Source: Oxyruncus cristatus
Lineage: Eukaryota > Chordata > Aves > Passeriformes > Cotingidae
Length of the DNA: 64,000 nt
Assembly: GCA_013399855.1 (NCBI GenBank)
Contig: VXAY01006780.1
Location: forward strand, 1,625,801-1,689,800
Reading direction: 5' to 3'
In this document: piece after piece, positions 48,979 to 63,900 of the stretch
Numbering within the stretch: the stretch's first letter is position 1
How the letters are laid out: each line of letters starts with the position of its first letter
The notes under the pieces: model-generated
Database searches by the model: none
What the model was told of the DNA's origin: nothing
The model's input: the letters and a program-made list of their open reading frames with translations, nothing else
Position numbers and translations under genes: made by a program

Positions 48979-49914
48979 ACTTCGGATACAGGATGTCAGA
49001 AGTCTGGTCCTCAGGGACATCACAGCCCCTTGGAGCCAGGCAGGGATAAGGCTTGGGATGGACACCTTCATCCTTCTCCTGGTAACCCATTTACACCAGG
49101 ACAGGTAACAAACCCCACTTTGCTGTTTCCCACAGCACTGACTGATTCAGACTCTTGTGGATCCCACAGCTTGGTCTCTCATCTGGGAGCGCACTCCTGG
49201 AATGCCTTCAAGACACAAAAGCTCCATGGACAAGCAGATGAATCGTGCTGACTCAGCAGAAAGCAATATTGCAGGGGCTGGTCTGCACCACTTGGCTTTG
49301 GAATAATTACACCGTGTGGCTCCCAGGCTGGGAGCTGTGTGTGGTTGTGCTTCAGTTTAAATACCTGCAAAAATCTGTCAGGGTGGAAAAGAAATTCCGT
49401 GAGGAAATGTGTGCCAAGATGAAATGGGAGAGCCTGGTGCATCCCATCCCACCGTGCCTGGATAAGAGACCCACACACAGGCATCAAACCACAAGGAAAC
49501 CTTTGCTAGCTGAGAGCAAACCACTCTATCTGGAAAGTTTTCCATGAAAACTATTACTTAGAAAAGGATTTCAAGTGGGTATTGGGTCATTTCTTCTTTG
49601 CTTTAAATATGGTTTGGGAAAGGGAATAAATTCCCAAGTTTCCTGCAGGGCAAAAATCCCATTTCGGAGGGTTTGGAGAAAATCCTGGTCCCTATCTCAG
49701 TCTCCCTGCCTTATTTTGTTCTGCACATGCAATTTCTCCATCTCTCTGCTTCCCAGAAATAATTTAGGGATGTAAATCATATAATTTCCCATCCTCATTA
49801 TTTCTGGCTACTGAAGACAAGGATTTATTCAGTAGAAAGAAAACCATACGTTGTTTGAAGTGCCTATCAAACAGGGCCTCATACACTCTTGGGATGTAAA
49901 CTACTCTAAGAGCT

Positions 49915-50065
49915 CATAAAATATTGTTTATAGTTCAGTATAATAATATTTAAAATTGTGATAAAATACTAAAAATACTATAAAATACTAACTTAATAGA
50001 AATATTAGCATAAAGCATTAATTATTTATACTTTCATATAAATAATAAACTACTATTTATAGTAG
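49915..50065. repeat. AT-rich low-complexity tract
   Basis: Repeated ataaaatac and taatatt words with almost no G/C. Confidence 0.75.
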
Positions 50066-50307
50066 TTTAATGTGGAGAGCTTCCCACGGCTGCTTTCTCC
50101 ACCCCTGAAGAAGCTTCTATAATCTAATTTTTATGGCAGATGGGAATTACAATATCTCTGTCTGGTACAGGCACAGCTGGGATTTCCAGATCCTGTTCTC
50201 CCAAATCTGAGCACTATGGAATGTCACACACCCAGCGATGATCAGATCCCCCATGAGAAGCTCTGTAGCAGCTTCTGGCATCTCCTGATCTCTGGAGCAT
50301 CCCATCA

Positions 50308-50390
50308 CCTCTAGAGCTTTGGCAGAGCTGGGTTAATGGTTGGACTCAATGATCTTATAGGTCTTTTCCACCCTGAATGATTCTGTGATC
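50308..50390 (+). mobile_element. CR1 LINE 3' fragment
   Basis: TTGGCAGAGCTGGGTTAATG to ATGATTCTGTGATC; subfamily like 30478 and 37531. Confidence 0.8.
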
Positions 50391-50819
50391 CCGGGAGAGG
50401 AGCAGCCACCCCTTTGTGTCCAGCTGTTCGCTGGGGATGGGTTATATCCTTTCCTACATCCCTCTGGTGCTGATGGTGCTAATTCCCTTCACAAGGTGAA
50501 TTTCAGCCACCTGATCAGAGCTGGGGCTCTGGTAAAACCCACAGTGTCAAGCCCCAACAGCCCAATTTTCACCCCAAAACCAAGGTGGCACATCTGGGTA
50601 CCAATCTCTCCATCACCACGATTCAACAATTCCCTTTTCCACATGCTCCTCGGGCTGCTACCATATTTTTACAGGAAAGCAGGATGGATTTTAGCAAATC
50701 CTGCCCCAAAAATCCAGCTTTGAGCACTGGCAGGCTGCGGGTGCAGAAGGAGGCCCCAGGATTAGGCTGCAGCAGGGCAAAGCTGCCGGCACGGCGGATT
50801 AGTTGGGTCAGCAATTAAA

Positions 50820-51060
50820 CATTGGCACTTATGCTGCCGGCAAAAACCGGGCTCAAGGACAAAATCAGTTCCTCCTTAACGGCTGCAGCCACTCCAAAAT
50901 GCTGCATCTATCAGCTGGGAGCATTTCTGGGATCATAAACAAGGCGGCTGTGTCACGGCTGGCTAAATATAGTGCCACTCGGGTGGCCGCCGTGCCGCCT
51001 GTGCTGCCGGAATTGCCGGGTACACTGATTTCATCTTTTTTTTTCTTAGGGATGGCTATG
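50820..51060. promoter_or_regulatory. Unique repeat-free segment with MEF2-type site
   Basis: Between repeats lies a stretch with several GCCGCC/GCCGG words and a perfect MEF2 consensus CTAAATATAG at 50963-50972. It looks like a possible cis-regulatory element about 7.6 kb upstream of DNAJC6 exon 1. Function is inferred only. Confidence 0.25.
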
Positions 51061-51164
51061 ACTAAGAGAAATCCACGGCTGGAGGGATAGCAGAAGATGG
51101 AGGCCCTGGTCCAAATGCAGGAGAATAAAGTCTGGAGTTTGCCCACCTGATCAAAATATCCCTC

Positions 51165-51205
51165 ACCTTCCTCCTCCTCCTCCGTCTCCTCCTCCTCCTC
51201 TCCTT
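51165..51205. repeat. CTC/GAG-type microsatellite
   Basis: Imperfect run of cctcctcct with one cgtct interruption, a pyrimidine/purine mirror tract. Confidence 0.85.
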
Positions 51206-52082
51206 GGCAGTATCCAAAACAAGACTATAGTAACAACAGGCACAAATACACCGGTAAGACATGAAATATGTCCTGGTTTAAAGTCACAGTGCTCCCATGG
51301 TGATGCCAAGGGGGATAAACACCTACCTGGAGCTGCAGGGGACAGGAAGCCCTGACAGCCACCCCGTCTCTGCCGTCCCCTCCTGGAGCACCCGGCTGGG
51401 GCTGGCTCAGCAGGACCACAGCAAAGGCAGGGATATCTGCATTTAGCTACGTATTTGATCTCTTTTTTTGGCCTGAAATGGGGTTTTTAAAGGCAATGCA
51501 GCTCTGTGCTTGCCTCAGCATAACAAAATGGGGGGGTTGAAGGTCAGCTTCCCGGGGGATTCGCAGCGAAAGGCATTTCTGTACCGACATCTCCACCAAC
51601 CCCCCTCCTGCAGGAGGGACAGTCCTGTCCACATAGAAGCTATATAAGTAATAATCCATTACATTTCTTATTTCAAGCCTGAAAAATCACCTTTTTTTAA
51701 TTCAATAACCCTGAATGCACAAACGCCTATTTTGGGGTGCAAGAAGAGATGCTCATGTTCCTATCGAGGTCTACGGAGCTGGCGGCACTCAGGGTTATCA
51801 AGCCCTACATGCCCAGGTGCACCTTCCTAAATTTCAGCACCTTCCCATCAGGTGCTGCCCTGCCAGGAGAAGCAGTTTTCGGTGCAATTCTTTCCCTCAA
51901 CCCTATTATATAATCGGGCTTTTAAGCAGGGGGGAGGGGGTTTGCTTAATCCAGAGCTGCGGGATCCCACCGTGTCTTCCCGGTGATTACTCAGCACAAA
52001 TGTGCTGTAAACAACGTCCCCAAATTTGCTCGCGCCCCATCTCGCTGGTCTTCCATGGAAAGCTCATGGAAGCTTTGCTTAC

Positions 52083-52104
52083 CTTGTTCCTCAGCCCCGT
52101 GCAT
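52083..52104 (-). CDS. DNAJC6: Probable alternative DNAJC6 first coding exon (MHGAEEQ)
   Basis: ATGCACGGGGCTGAGGAACAA plus G, followed by a strong donor AAG|GTAAGC. The phase is 1, exactly what exon 2 requires, giving [17 protein letters not shown]. The human 913-aa isoform, as I recall it, starts MKDSENKG before ASSPDM, the same length and charge pattern. The flanking 52.1-52.3 kb is GC- and CpG-rich. The frame stays open upstream to another ATG at 52195-52197. No transcript evidence is available; it could instead be a chance donor. Confidence 0.5.
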
Positions 52105-52418
52105 CCTCCTCTCCCGGCTCCTGCACAGCGATGGGGAGCCCGGCCGTGTCCCGCACGCCGGTTTTCCGCTCGTCATCCAGCGGCAATCCCGGGTCACGGG
52201 GCGACGGCCATGGGTTGGGACGCTGCTGCTGCCTGGGAACTGCGCGACGCTACGGGGCCCTGCCGGGTTATTTTTGGGATTACAGAGACTCAGGAAAGGA
52301 TGAGGATGGAGGCAGACATATCACATCGTCTAAAATGTGGCATGGATTGGGATCTGGAGTCTGCAGGTCTGAGCCACCCAGCGCAAACCTCAGCCAGCTT
52401 TTCTTTTTTCCTTTTCTC

Positions 52419-52462
52419 TAATTTTTTTTTTTTTGGCCTTTTTTTTTTTTCTTTTTCTTTTT
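52419..52462. repeat. T-rich runs
   Basis: Two long T-runs split by ggcc, then ctttttcttt, upstream of the alternative DNAJC6 exon. Confidence 0.8.
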
Positions 52463-52614
52463 GGAGAAGGTTAAATGCTGTCTGGATTCGGCAGAGATGT
52501 GGCATGTTAAAGCTTTGCAGAGCTGGGAAAAGGGCAGTGTGCTGATCCAGGCACACCTGGGGCACTTCCAGGAAGACAAGCAGTATGTAATGCTGTAAAC
52601 ATAACAATTGGAAA

Positions 52615-52845
52615 TAGAATCATGGAGTCATTTAGGTTGGAAAAGCCCTTTAAGATCGTAAGAGTCCAACTGTTCCCCCAGCACTGCCAAGGCCACCACT
52701 GACCCTCCCAAGTGCCATAACCACACGGCTTCTAAATCCCTCCAGGGATGGGAACTCTACCACTGGCCTGGCCAGCTCTGCCAAGGCTGGACAACCCTTT
52801 CCATGATGAAATTTTGCCTAATATCCAACCTGAAGCTCCCCTGGA
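52615..52845 (-). mobile_element. CR1 LINE 3' fragment
   Basis: TAGAATCATGGAGTCATTTA through CTCCAGGGATGGGAACTCTA to TTTTGCCTAATATCCAACC, reverse orientation. Confidence 0.85.
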
Positions 52846-53562
52846 GCAATTGGTGGTGATGACTGGCCAGAGGCAGTCCGGCATGTGCTGCAGGTCAGGC
52901 TGTAGGGATGGAGACCTGTCCCTTGTGCCCGCCCCCCAGCTCCCCTGACAGCAAGGCTTTAGTCCCAGCTGAATTTTGGCACTCTGCACATATTCCTCTG
53001 CTTTTTGACCTTCAAACTTCTGGTTTTAGACTGAGTTAATTTTCTAGTTTATGTAGCTTTTTCCTCCTTGTATTTGTCTGCCCTTGCATGCTCAGGCAGA
53101 GCTGCATGGAGGCAACGCATCCCTCCTCTGTCTCTGGATTGCCATGATCCTTAACCCTGGCTTCACCCACATCACTCCTGCTGGCTCTTGCTCCTTCACC
53201 CATGGACACCAAGGCTGACTCTCAGCTGTGCTTCTGCTCTCTCACCTCCCAGGCAGCAGCTTTGCTGGTTATCACCCCGTTGTTTTACTCTCTCGATCAT
53301 TCCTGAGTCCCTGCTTTCTCCAAACAGGGGACTGAGAGCCCCAAGCTGCTATTTGGGAATAAAAGAAAAAGCAAAAAGCGCTGGATCTGCAAACTGGTGG
53401 CACTGGGAGAAGGCAGAGCTTAGGGTGTCTAATTCCCAGTCCCAACCACACGTGATGAATTACACCGGGCACAGGCAACAGCCAGAGCCTCCCTGGGCAT
53501 AACGCTCTCCAGGACTTTACTGGGGCAAGTTAAATAGGAAAAAAACTCCACTTTCTGTGCAA

Positions 53563-53655
53563 CAAGGTGTCCCTGCCCACGGCAGAGGGGTGGAATGAGG
53601 TGGGCTTTAAGGTCCATCCCAAACCAAGCCAATCTGGGATTCCATGATTCTGTGA
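53563..53655 (+). mobile_element. CR1 LINE 3' fragment
   Basis: CAAGGTGTCCCTGCCCACGG to CCATGATTCTGTGAT, forward orientation, just outside the AK4 3' UTR. Confidence 0.85.
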
Positions 53656-53950
53656 TAAGGATGGAAGGGCAGGAGGAAGTGGCATCATCTGCATTGTCAG
53701 AGTTGAATTTTTAACCAGTGGTTTTGATTATATCAAATAATGTATCCTGGCAGTAAGACAGGACCCAAAGAGCAGCATTGCTCCCAAGCCCAAAACTGGG
53801 GGGATTTTCCACGTTCAAATGGGGACCCTCTGCCTCCTCTTCTTCCCCCCTCCTCCTCCTCCCCCTCCTCAGCTCCTACAAAGAAACCCAGCCTTGCGAA
53901 GGTACAACACACCCAAACACTGCCAGCACAGGGATCAGCAGGAGAAAACC

Positions 53951-53956
53951 TTTATT
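53951..53956 (-). terminator. Candidate distal AK4 poly(A) signal
   Basis: AATAAA in the context GTAAATAAAGG on the minus strand, at the edge of the repeat-free 3' UTR block. CR1 sequence resumes about 300 bases beyond it. Confidence 0.55.
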
Positions 53957-56008
53957 TACATCGTTTGAGCAGTAGCAGAGCTGCAGCGATTCACTGGGAA
54001 GAAACTCCAGGAAGAAAACTCAGCTTGACATTCCAGGGGAGAGACCCTCCTCCCCCCACACAGTATCTTGGGTCAGTACAAAATTGCTGTCACTTTACAA
54101 AAGGTCTAAGATTCACAGTTAAGTACCAAAGGGGAGGTGGAGGGGGGGATGGGACCCCATCCCTGCTGGAATTTGGCCTATGAAAATGCACCGTACAACA
54201 AGTGTGGTAGAAAAATCCATCCCGAGGGCTGGACATGCACAGTCACAGGATTTCTACACCTACTATAGGGCTCAGAGCCTGGAAAAGCAGCACTCAGTGG
54301 CTCTCCTGGGGCAAAGGCATCTGCAAACACTGTCCTGCCACTGGGCACTGCATGGGAGAAGTCTCTCTTCAGGAGGAATTTTGCAGGAGGGAAGGATGAG
54401 ACACAAGAGGTGGGCAAGGCAAAACAGGGAGCAGCTCCTCTGCCCAGCATTCAGCCCTGGCAGAGCCACCCACCATGGCCAGGCTGCTTTTATAGCCTAA
54501 AAAACTCCACCCCCCCATCATCTCCTCCCCTTGTGCCCAATGCTGTTAGAAAGAAAACAGCACACACATTTTGGCTATTTCTAGATCGGTGTTAAAACCA
54601 GCCCAGACCTTCGTCTGAGGGTCATGGGAAAATCTAAAATCTTTCTTAAAGAGGATTTCATTGGGGGGTGGGAGATTTGTGGCCTCCCAGCAGGGGAGCT
54701 CCAGGGAAAAGGAAAGGCCCCTAAGGACAGCAGTGAAAACTGACAATCCCTTTGCTCCCACCTGGAAAATTCCCACACAGAGTAGGGTAGGAGCACTCCC
54801 CTGGCACTCCCACTCTCACCCACAGGCAGGTGATGAGCAGGTGGCACATGGGCAGTGACTGTCTGTGGAAGATGCGCCTTCTGGCTCCATTAGTGGGAGA
54901 GCACCAGGACAAAGCTGACTCTCACAGAGAGAGCAAACATCAGGAGCTCTTCCAACAGCACAAGGGTAGAGGAGGCTCAGCTGGGATAAATAAACCTGGG
55001 AATGTGCCGAAGTTTCACACGTGGAGCCCACGCATCTCTAAAAAAGCCACTCCCCCTCTCCCGCTGCAGGGCCACTCTCCAAGCAAAAATAAACCCAGTG
55101 ACAGTCCAGCAGCAAAAACGTGCCCAGGCTGCTCTAATTAATCAAAGAGGTGTCAGGGAGTGACAGGTTTGTGCCCTCCTATGAGCACCCCTGGCAGACA
55201 GCTCATCCTGCAGATCCAGCAGCTCCCTGCAGACATCCCAAAAGACAATGCTAAAATTCAGCGCTTTTTGTTTGTTTTAAACCTCTAAAAATACACATCT
55301 TGCTTTTTTTTTTTTTCTTAAATATATAGTCTATAAAATAAGGCAACTCGAGGAGACAAGGGGAATGTCCCCATTGCTTAGGTACTGCATCCCACCACCA
55401 AAGAGGGTGACAGTACTTCCAGTTGAGAAAAGTGACTCTGCCCGGCCCCAACACACGCCAGTGGTGCTGCAAATCATGGGGAAACACCTCAGCAGCCCCT
55501 GGATGCATCCCAAGGAAGGAAGGATCTCTGGGATTTCATGGATAGGGAGTCACTTTGCCGGGGATGCTGCAGCCACAGCAGGAACAGCTTAGGGAACCCC
55601 CATGGCCAGGAGACCTCAGGGACAAAGGCAGCACAGAAGATGGAATGAGTTGATTTCTCCCCAAAACTGAAGCACACATAAATCTTTGGGACAAACTCTT
55701 ATGACTATCTTGTAGTACTAAAAGCTATGAACAAGGTAAGCACAAAGGAGTGCTACTCATTCCCAGTTCAGATCCTGCTCAGTCTCACAGCATTCCAAAA
55801 AAAACCAGACTGTACAGCAGCTTTTTATAACACGGAATTCATCTCTCTCTATGGAAGGAGTACAAGTGTGTGTTTTTCCTCCAATGTTTTCCCTCTTTCA
55901 TGTGTATTAATGCTGGAAATGTGCTCTTCACATCTCTGAGCTTTGTAGTATACACATTTCCCATGTTGCTCCCCAGTTCCCACTGGGCTAAGTGTTGCTT
56001 TCTAGAGC

Positions 56009-56014
56009 TTTATT
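56009..56014 (-). terminator. Candidate proximal AK4 poly(A) signal
   Basis: AATAAA in GAGAAATAAAGCTC on the minus strand, about 440 bases after the stop codon. Confidence 0.4.
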
Positions 56015-56448
56015 TCTCTGAGAAATAAATTTAATATAAAATAATTTATAGGAAAGAAACCTCAACCTAGAGAGTACTCAGCAGTAAATAGTCCTGTGGA
56101 GCAACAGGATGGCACATTGTAGGCTCAAAGAGGGACTGGGGGTTGGAAGGGGGTGGCAAGGACACCATGGCAAGCTGTGTAAACCTGGAATGATCATTAC
56201 CTGGGTCTGCATCACTGATCCATGATGGACCATAGGCAGGAATAATTTATAGCCTCAAAAGAGGGAAAAAACCCCTTATTCTAACAAACCTGACCTTATA
56301 AACAAAGATCTTTACACCCTGACACTGGCTGTACTGGTAGCCACCAATGGCACCCAGTACACCACCACCTCATCTGAGCACAGCCCTGGCACTGCACAGA
56401 GGAACCAAATCCATGGTGGAGTGAACTCCTGGTCCTTGGCACAAGTGT

Positions 56449-59356
<2,908 letters not shown>

Positions 59357-59907
59357 CTGTTCAAAAGAAGAAAAAAAACACAAGATCAATAAAAAGAAAA
59401 AAAAAAAACAACATGACATTTCCAATTAAAAAATATCGCTCCCCCTCAAATCCTGCCCATCCTCTCAAATGGCTCATCCATCGCTCTGCTCGTAGCTGCT
59501 CTTGATAGTTGGGGCCACACGGTCATTTTGGTGCTGGAGAAATGGAAATACCCGAGATACCTGAGAGCAGGAACACGGCGATTCCAGCCAAGCCTTTGGC
59601 TGACAGAGCAAGAGGCACCGGCACCAGCTGGATCTGCCAACACGTGGAGCTCCTTTGGTTCAGGAGATGGATCCAGTGCAGTTACAGGTGACACTGGCAC
59701 AGGTATGAAATGTCCTGAAGACACTGAACCGGCCTCCCACCCACAGGGCTTGCAGATTTCAAAGCCTCCACTTAAAATATCCTCGGATAAGAAAGTTATT
59801 CCCAAAAGCAAATTCTTGAGAACGCAATTGATGTGTAATTGCAAGGTAAACACTCCTTCCTGGGCTTCTGCCTGGTTCCTGCATCACTCAGCTTCAGCTG
59901 CTCCTGG

Positions 59908-60145
59908 AAACTGGAGAGGGACTTTGGACAAGGGCCTGGAGGGACAGGACAAGGGGAGTCGCTTCCCATTGCCAGAGGGCAGGGTTAGATGGGAAATTGG
60001 GAAGGAATGCCTCCTAGTGAGGGTGGTGAGGCCCCGGCACAGGCTGCCCAGAGAAGCTGTGGCTGCCCCATCCCTGGAAGTGTCCAAGACCAGGCTGGAT
60101 GGGGCTTGGAGCAACCTGGGATAGTGCATAGGGGGTGGAACTAGA
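59908..60145 (+). mobile_element. CR1 LINE 3' fragment interrupted at its tail
   Basis: GGAAACTGGAGAGGGACTTT to GTGGAACTAGAT, forward orientation. Its final bases are separated by a reverse fragment and seem to continue at 60206. Confidence 0.87.
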
Positions 60146-60205
60146 TCATAGAATCACAGACTGGTTTGGATTAGAAGGGACCTTGTTCCAACCTCCCCAG
60201 TTTAG
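60146..60205 (-). mobile_element. Reverse CR1 tail nested in a forward copy
   Basis: CATAGAATCACAGACTGGTT to GACCTTGTTCCAACC lies inside the forward copy; the piece at 60206-60238 (GGTCTTCCAACCCGAACCAT) looks like the displaced forward tail. Confidence 0.7.
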
Positions 60206-60264
60206 ATGGTCTTCCAACCCGAACCATTCCAGGATTACAGTTTGCCTGTGATTTTCTTTGAGCC

Positions 60265-60945
60265 ACTCGGAGACACAAGAAAACTGTTTGGGGAATGCAA
60301 ATATTCTTTGCCCCCATGTGTGACAAGTCCTGCTCCTGCCACCAGGAGAAGTCCAGCCTCTTTCACGCTGGACTGGGACCCGAGGGACACCTCTTCTTCT
60401 CTTCTTCCCACAGCAGCTGAAATAGCATTTGTCACCAGAAATGAACAATTTTGCAATCTGTTTTTTGCACGATTTCTGGTGAGGACAGCACATTTTATCC
60501 CTCTCAAAGTATGAGTCCTCTCTAAAAATAAGCCACAGTATCCTGCATTTGGAGGCAGGCTCTGGTTTTCCAGGCTGCAGCAAGATGTCAAAGCGGGCAG
60601 CACGTGCACCTGGCTGTGGGATGAATTCCTGAGCTGCAGGAGGGGGTTTTTGCAAGCTATACAGTTCTTGGAGATAATTCATCCGATCTAAGGGAGAAAC
60701 CAGCCTGAACAGATCCCCCTGGGAGTGTGGGGTTGGGTGTGTGCGGGAAACCTTGTGAACTCCCACCATGATCTGCAGAGGATGCCTGGCTGGAAAGCAG
60801 GGCAGGTGGGGCTCCTGGGTTGAATCCAGAACCGAAAGGAACTGCTGGGAAAATGCAAATATTCTTTCCCCCTGTGTGTGACAAGTCCTTCTCCTGACAC
60901 CAGAAGAGGTCCAGCCCCTCTCTTCTTGGACCAGGGCCAAGAATC
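60265..60945 (-). repeat. Two direct copies of an unclassified ~110-base module
   Basis: Both copies share TGCAAATATTCTTT, TGTGTGACAAGTCC and a following GTCCAGCC block. They are 558 bases apart (60296 versus 60854) in the same orientation. The element family is not recognised; an LTR edge or other dispersed repeat is possible. Confidence 0.6.
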
Positions 60946-63900
60946 CAGAATTTTGGAATCCAGAATCCAACCTGCCTCAGAATGGGCAGGCGGCCGGCGC
61001 TGACTCACCGGCCTGCGGGGCTGAGTCACCGCAGGGACCGGGATCACATCCCACTCCCTCTGATCCATAAAGGCATTCCAGCTCGCCCTGCTGAGCGGCT
61101 CTTTGCTCGGGGCCACAGTGATTGCCAGGAACTGAGGACAGAAAACACCTTTTCTCAATGACAAGTTCTCTGTCACTGCCCAGACGTCACTGGCGCTGCC
61201 GGCAGTGATCCTGCTCGGGAAAGCAAAGGACTCAGGGATGGAAACGATACACTTATGCAACCAGCACGGAGACCTGCGAGGGCAGAAATAGTATTGCATC
61301 TGCCTACACTGTTTGATATTTATTCACATGGTCTGCACAGTGCCAGAGGCTCGCAGGGAACGTGCTCCCTGGCAGGGCAGGGCTGATCCTGGGGGCAGGG
61401 ATGTCCCTGGGGCAAGGTTGCTCCCAGGGCAGAGCCAGCGGCCACGGAGGCTGGAGCTGCCACAGAAAGTCTGGCTGTCACCCTGAGGAGGGGTGGCCAT
61501 CCGAGGGACCGGCTGTGGCTCGGCAGGGCTGCTGGAGCTGGGCCTGGAGCTGCAAACCAAAACACACTGAGCCCCAGTTGGGGCTGGGAATACAGTCTGG
61601 GAATATAGGCCCACAGTCCTCCATCCCAGAGGCTGCAGCTTTCCCACGCCCCTGATACGGGTGGACAGCTGTCCACTGCTCCGTGATGGACAATTCCTGC
61701 TGTTGGGAATGCTGCTCCTCTGCCTGCTGTGCGTGGCAGGGGGACACACCAGCACTGGGACATGGAATGCATTACCATGGGGGGTCCACACACCAGCACA
61801 GAGTGCTGACTGCTTCCAGAAAGCTCCTGGAGCTTCTCCCTCCTCCAAAGCACAGGCAGCACTGCCACCCCTTCCCTCTATGGGGAAGAACAGGAATGGA
61901 TTTTACATGAAGGACTTGCAGATCTGCCCAGTCTCCAGACCCTCAACGCCCAGGATGTGCTGCAATGCATCATCCCAGAAGCCACAGCCCTTGGGGTTTC
62001 TTCTAGGCAGCCTTTAACTCCAAATTTAACATTTGCTATCCCCTTCCCAGTCAGCCCTGAAGCCCAGCCTGCTCCAGGTAAGACCCCCAGCCCGGTGCAG
62101 CCCTCCCCAGCCTCAGGCCAGAGGGGAGCAGGGTTTGGTCAGTCCTTCCCAAGCAGGGTGGAAAATCCCAGTCCCCCGACATGAGGAGCTGGGACTCACC
62201 CCTATGGAACTGCCCAGCACCAAATGCCCATTGCTGTGGCCGGGTGCAGAGAGGGGGTGCAGACATTACTCTGCAGTTACTCCAGGTAGCAAAGGGCTCC
62301 TTAGGTGCTGTTTGTGCTGAGCTCAAACCCAGCCTTTTGACCCATGGGTTTAATCCCATTAATCTGATGACCATGGGTTTAATCTGCCCTTTAACTCGTG
62401 GGACTTCCAGCTCTCAGTGGCTTCCCCCACGTGGCCCTGATCTGTCCCTCTTTATCACAGCAACACAGTCACAGCCCTGAGGGACGTGTCCCACTCCAGA
62501 GGCCACGATCCACACAGCAGCCTCCCAGGGCCAGGAAGGACAGGCTGGAGGAGAGGTTGTTCCCAAACACAGCACTCAGTAGCCTCCAGACCCTGCACAA
62601 TAACCCCGGACTTTCTGACCTGTGGCAAAACCTTTAGCATGTTTTTTTCCTCTATTAATTAGGCAACAGCAACAAAACCTGGACTAACAGAGAGGAGAAA
62701 CCTCGGGTGTGAACAGGGCAGTGACACAGTTGTCTGTGCCCCACTGCAGTTAAGCCACACCAAATGTCACCCCAGTTTTGGGACCCGGGACGTTTTTCCT
62801 GACACAGATAATGCATCCAGGGCCTTGTCCCAACCCTGTCCTCAGCATCAGGATGTCATTTTGGGCAGCTGGAGATTAGAGTGGCCCCAAATTCAGGCCA
62901 TGACACTGGATGGACAGCGGGATCTGTCTGGAGGGCAGCAGCCAGTGCTGGGGGAGACCCCCCAGCCAGAGCACTGTGGCTGCTCCCACACACAGGGATA
63001 CAGCAGGGACCCCAAGGAAAAGCAGAGGGCTGGCAGGCTGCATTCCCTGAGCTCAGCTTTGACCATGAACCAGGCCAGTGTGGCTCTGCCACCAAAGACC
63101 CTGGGAAAGGTGAGAGAAGGACTGTGGGGCTAGCCTACTTCCCCCTTGGAATTTTCTTTTGTGTGTACCCTGGTGGATGCTAACAAATGAAATCCATCAT
63201 GAGGAAGGGACAGGAACCACTTCTGTATCCAACAAAGCTCCTAAAAGGGAGCAGTGGGGCAGACACAAGACTCACAGACTCTCAGCCAAAGCCAATTAAG
63301 TTGTTTTGCCAATTAACTGCAGAGTCCTGGAGCCTGGAATGCCACTAGCACCAGAGACGACCACTCGGGTTCCGGGGCAAGTACTGGCCAAGGAAATGGC
63401 TCACCACCCTCCAGCAGCCCTGCCCAGCACCAAAAACACAGCCTCTAAGACTTCCAAGATGTTGAAAAGGCCTTTTGCTACAGCAGAGCAGCCACTGACT
63501 GAGAGACACTAATTAAGAGACACATGAGTGGGAGCGGATGCACTCCAGGGTTGCTGTAGCACAACTTAGAGCCCTTCAGGAGCAGCCACGCGTTCAGTGG
63601 CTTTGCCTGGCTGTGAAGTCCTTGTTCCCTGAGAATGCCAACACAGACACCGGCAGCAGGTCTGGAACGCTCTCCATGCTGGCTGCTCCGGCTTCCTCTG
63701 GCAGCTGGAGCCCTCTGTGCCCCTGCAGCCTGAACCCTCAACCATGGCCACTTTATGTCTGGCACTGGCAAGCAGGAAAATCCCTGGTGCATTGGCTCTC
63801 TAAAAACACTGGATTCATGGTTGCCTTTGGGATGATGAGCCTGTAATGATTCTGTTGGTATTGCAGAGCCCCAGCTCCCCCACAGTGGAACAGTTGACAA

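Larger units (their letters stand above)
43561..52082. other. Region upstream of DNAJC6 exon 1
   Basis: Intergenic, or the long first intron if the 52.1 kb exon is used. It holds CR1 fragments at 44571, 45158, 46605, 46746, 48801 and 50308, an AT-rich block at 49915-50060, a CTC-type microsatellite near 51165, and a unique segment at 50820-51060. No coding exon recognised. Confidence 0.7.
52105..53930. other. AK4-DNAJC6 intergenic interval
   Basis: Contains the GC-rich flank of the alternative exon, long T-runs at 52419-52460, a CR1 fragment at 52615-52845 and another at 53563-53655. No other gene seen. Confidence 0.65.
53930..56448 (-). other. AK4: AK4 3' UTR
   Basis: About 2.5 kb after the AK4 stop, free of CR1 copies and ending at a minus-strand AATAAA (53951-53956). 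An internal AATAAA at 56009-56014 could give a short form of about 0.45 kb. AK4 mRNAs typically have long 3' UTRs. Confidence 0.65.

Noticed and set aside
51833..51841. TTCAGCACC as a second REST site upstream of the alternative exon
   Set aside because: Only the left half-site is present; the expected GGACAGC half does not follow at permitted spacing.
51715..52545. 276-codon plus-strand open frame, the longest in the window
   Set aside because: No recognisable domain. It is antisense to the GC-rich patch and runs through long T-runs, so it is most likely a chance frame.
60146..60970. 274-codon minus-strand open frame as a gene
   Set aside because: It starts inside CR1 sequence and is made largely of a duplicated repeat module in an AK4 intron. 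Kept as a repeat finding rather than a CDS.
61320..61868. 182- and 174-codon minus-strand frames
   Set aside because: Overlapping frames with low-complexity, biased composition, no domain and no splice context; judged to be chance.
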